Translations under genes and position numbers: made by a program
Shown: piece by piece, positions 49,103-49,183 of the stretch
Position numbering within the stretch: position 1 is the first letter of the stretch
Layout: each line of letters starts with the position of its first letter
Notes under the pieces: model-generated
What the model saw: the letters and a program-made list of their open reading frames with translations, nothing else
Databases searched by the model: none
What the model was told of the DNA's origin: nothing
Assembly (NCBI RefSeq): GCF_004402015.1
Contig: NZ_SOPW01000021.1
Coordinates: forward strand, 1 to 49,183
Direction: 5' to 3'
DNA length: 49,183 bases
Origin: Filobacillus milosensis
GTDB taxonomy: Bacteria; Bacillota; Bacilli; Bacillales; Alkalibacillaceae

Positions 49103-49183
49103 TCCTAATTTATGCGACTCGAACTGCTACATTTTTATATTGATGGTGTAATAACACCTTTAATCTAAAACGATCAAACCGTT

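Noticed and set aside
1-49183. Insertion sequences or prophage remnants
   Set aside because: No transposase, integrase or phage structural motif was found in any gene, and no terminal inverted repeats around gene blocks.

Overview
The window looks like the chromosome of a low-GC, endospore-forming Firmicute of the family Bacillaceae. Genes are AT-rich, with AGGAGG-type ribosome binding sites, many TTG and GTG starts, and strong U-tailed terminators. Spore genes are present (gamma-type SASP, cortex deacetylase PdaA). From memory, the order of the left part matches the region beside rrnD in Bacillus subtilis. No insertion sequence, prophage, CRISPR array or canonical tRNA gene was found.

Layout. 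Positions 1-600 hold the 5' tip of a 16S rRNA gene (minus strand) and its leader with tandem promoters. Positions 600-16,450 form the conserved block ygxA, ygzB, perR, a cobalamin adenosyltransferase and a D-2-hydroxyacid dehydrogenase, bcp, a small K+ channel, gsaB, ygaE, ygaD, ygaC, sspE, mutY, yfhP, yfhH, an SDR, recX and yfhF (frameshifted). This block contains two non-coding repeat arrays, both with a period of about 20 bp (6709-6817 and 14268-14600). Positions 16,450-19,750 carry a GNAT acetyltransferase behind a possible RNA switch, a small hypothetical gene and a yxlEFG ABC system without sigY.

Positions 19,750-28,230 hold a type IV pilus locus: pilB-pilC-pilA-pilD-pilM-pilN-pilO on the minus strand, and two minor pilins plus a PilX-like protein on the plus strand. 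The divergent promoter region contains a 27-bp inverted repeat. The locus has the inner-membrane platform (PilMNO) but no secretin or pilotin, as expected for a one-membrane cell, and no PilT in the window. Positions 28,230-39,510 carry housekeeping and stress genes: an AlkA-like glycosylase, pdaA, a second small K+ channel, a Na+/H+ antiporter-like protein, OsmC, an MFS transporter, yfkH-yfkI-yfkJ, a DUF3231 gene, an SRAP peptidase, plsC and a HAD hydrolase. Positions 39,510-48,670 hold a pair of alpha/beta hydrolases (one secreted), a YkgJ-type cysteine-cluster protein, a 43-aa protein, mreBH, an EamA transporter, an ABC exporter and a fatty acyl-CoA ligase.

The most unusual signal is at 16,601-16,764. 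A tRNA-like fold with a canonical T arm is followed by four segments that can pair in mutually exclusive ways. The last segment is both an intrinsic terminator and the Shine-Dalgarno of the GNAT gene. This reads as an ON/OFF leader switch of a class I cannot name. Second is a matching pair of tandem 11-bp direct repeats, each placed 6-7 bp upstream of a -10 hexamer, in front of the secreted lipase-like gene and the fatty acyl-CoA ligase 6 kb away. This suggests a shared lipid-use regulator.
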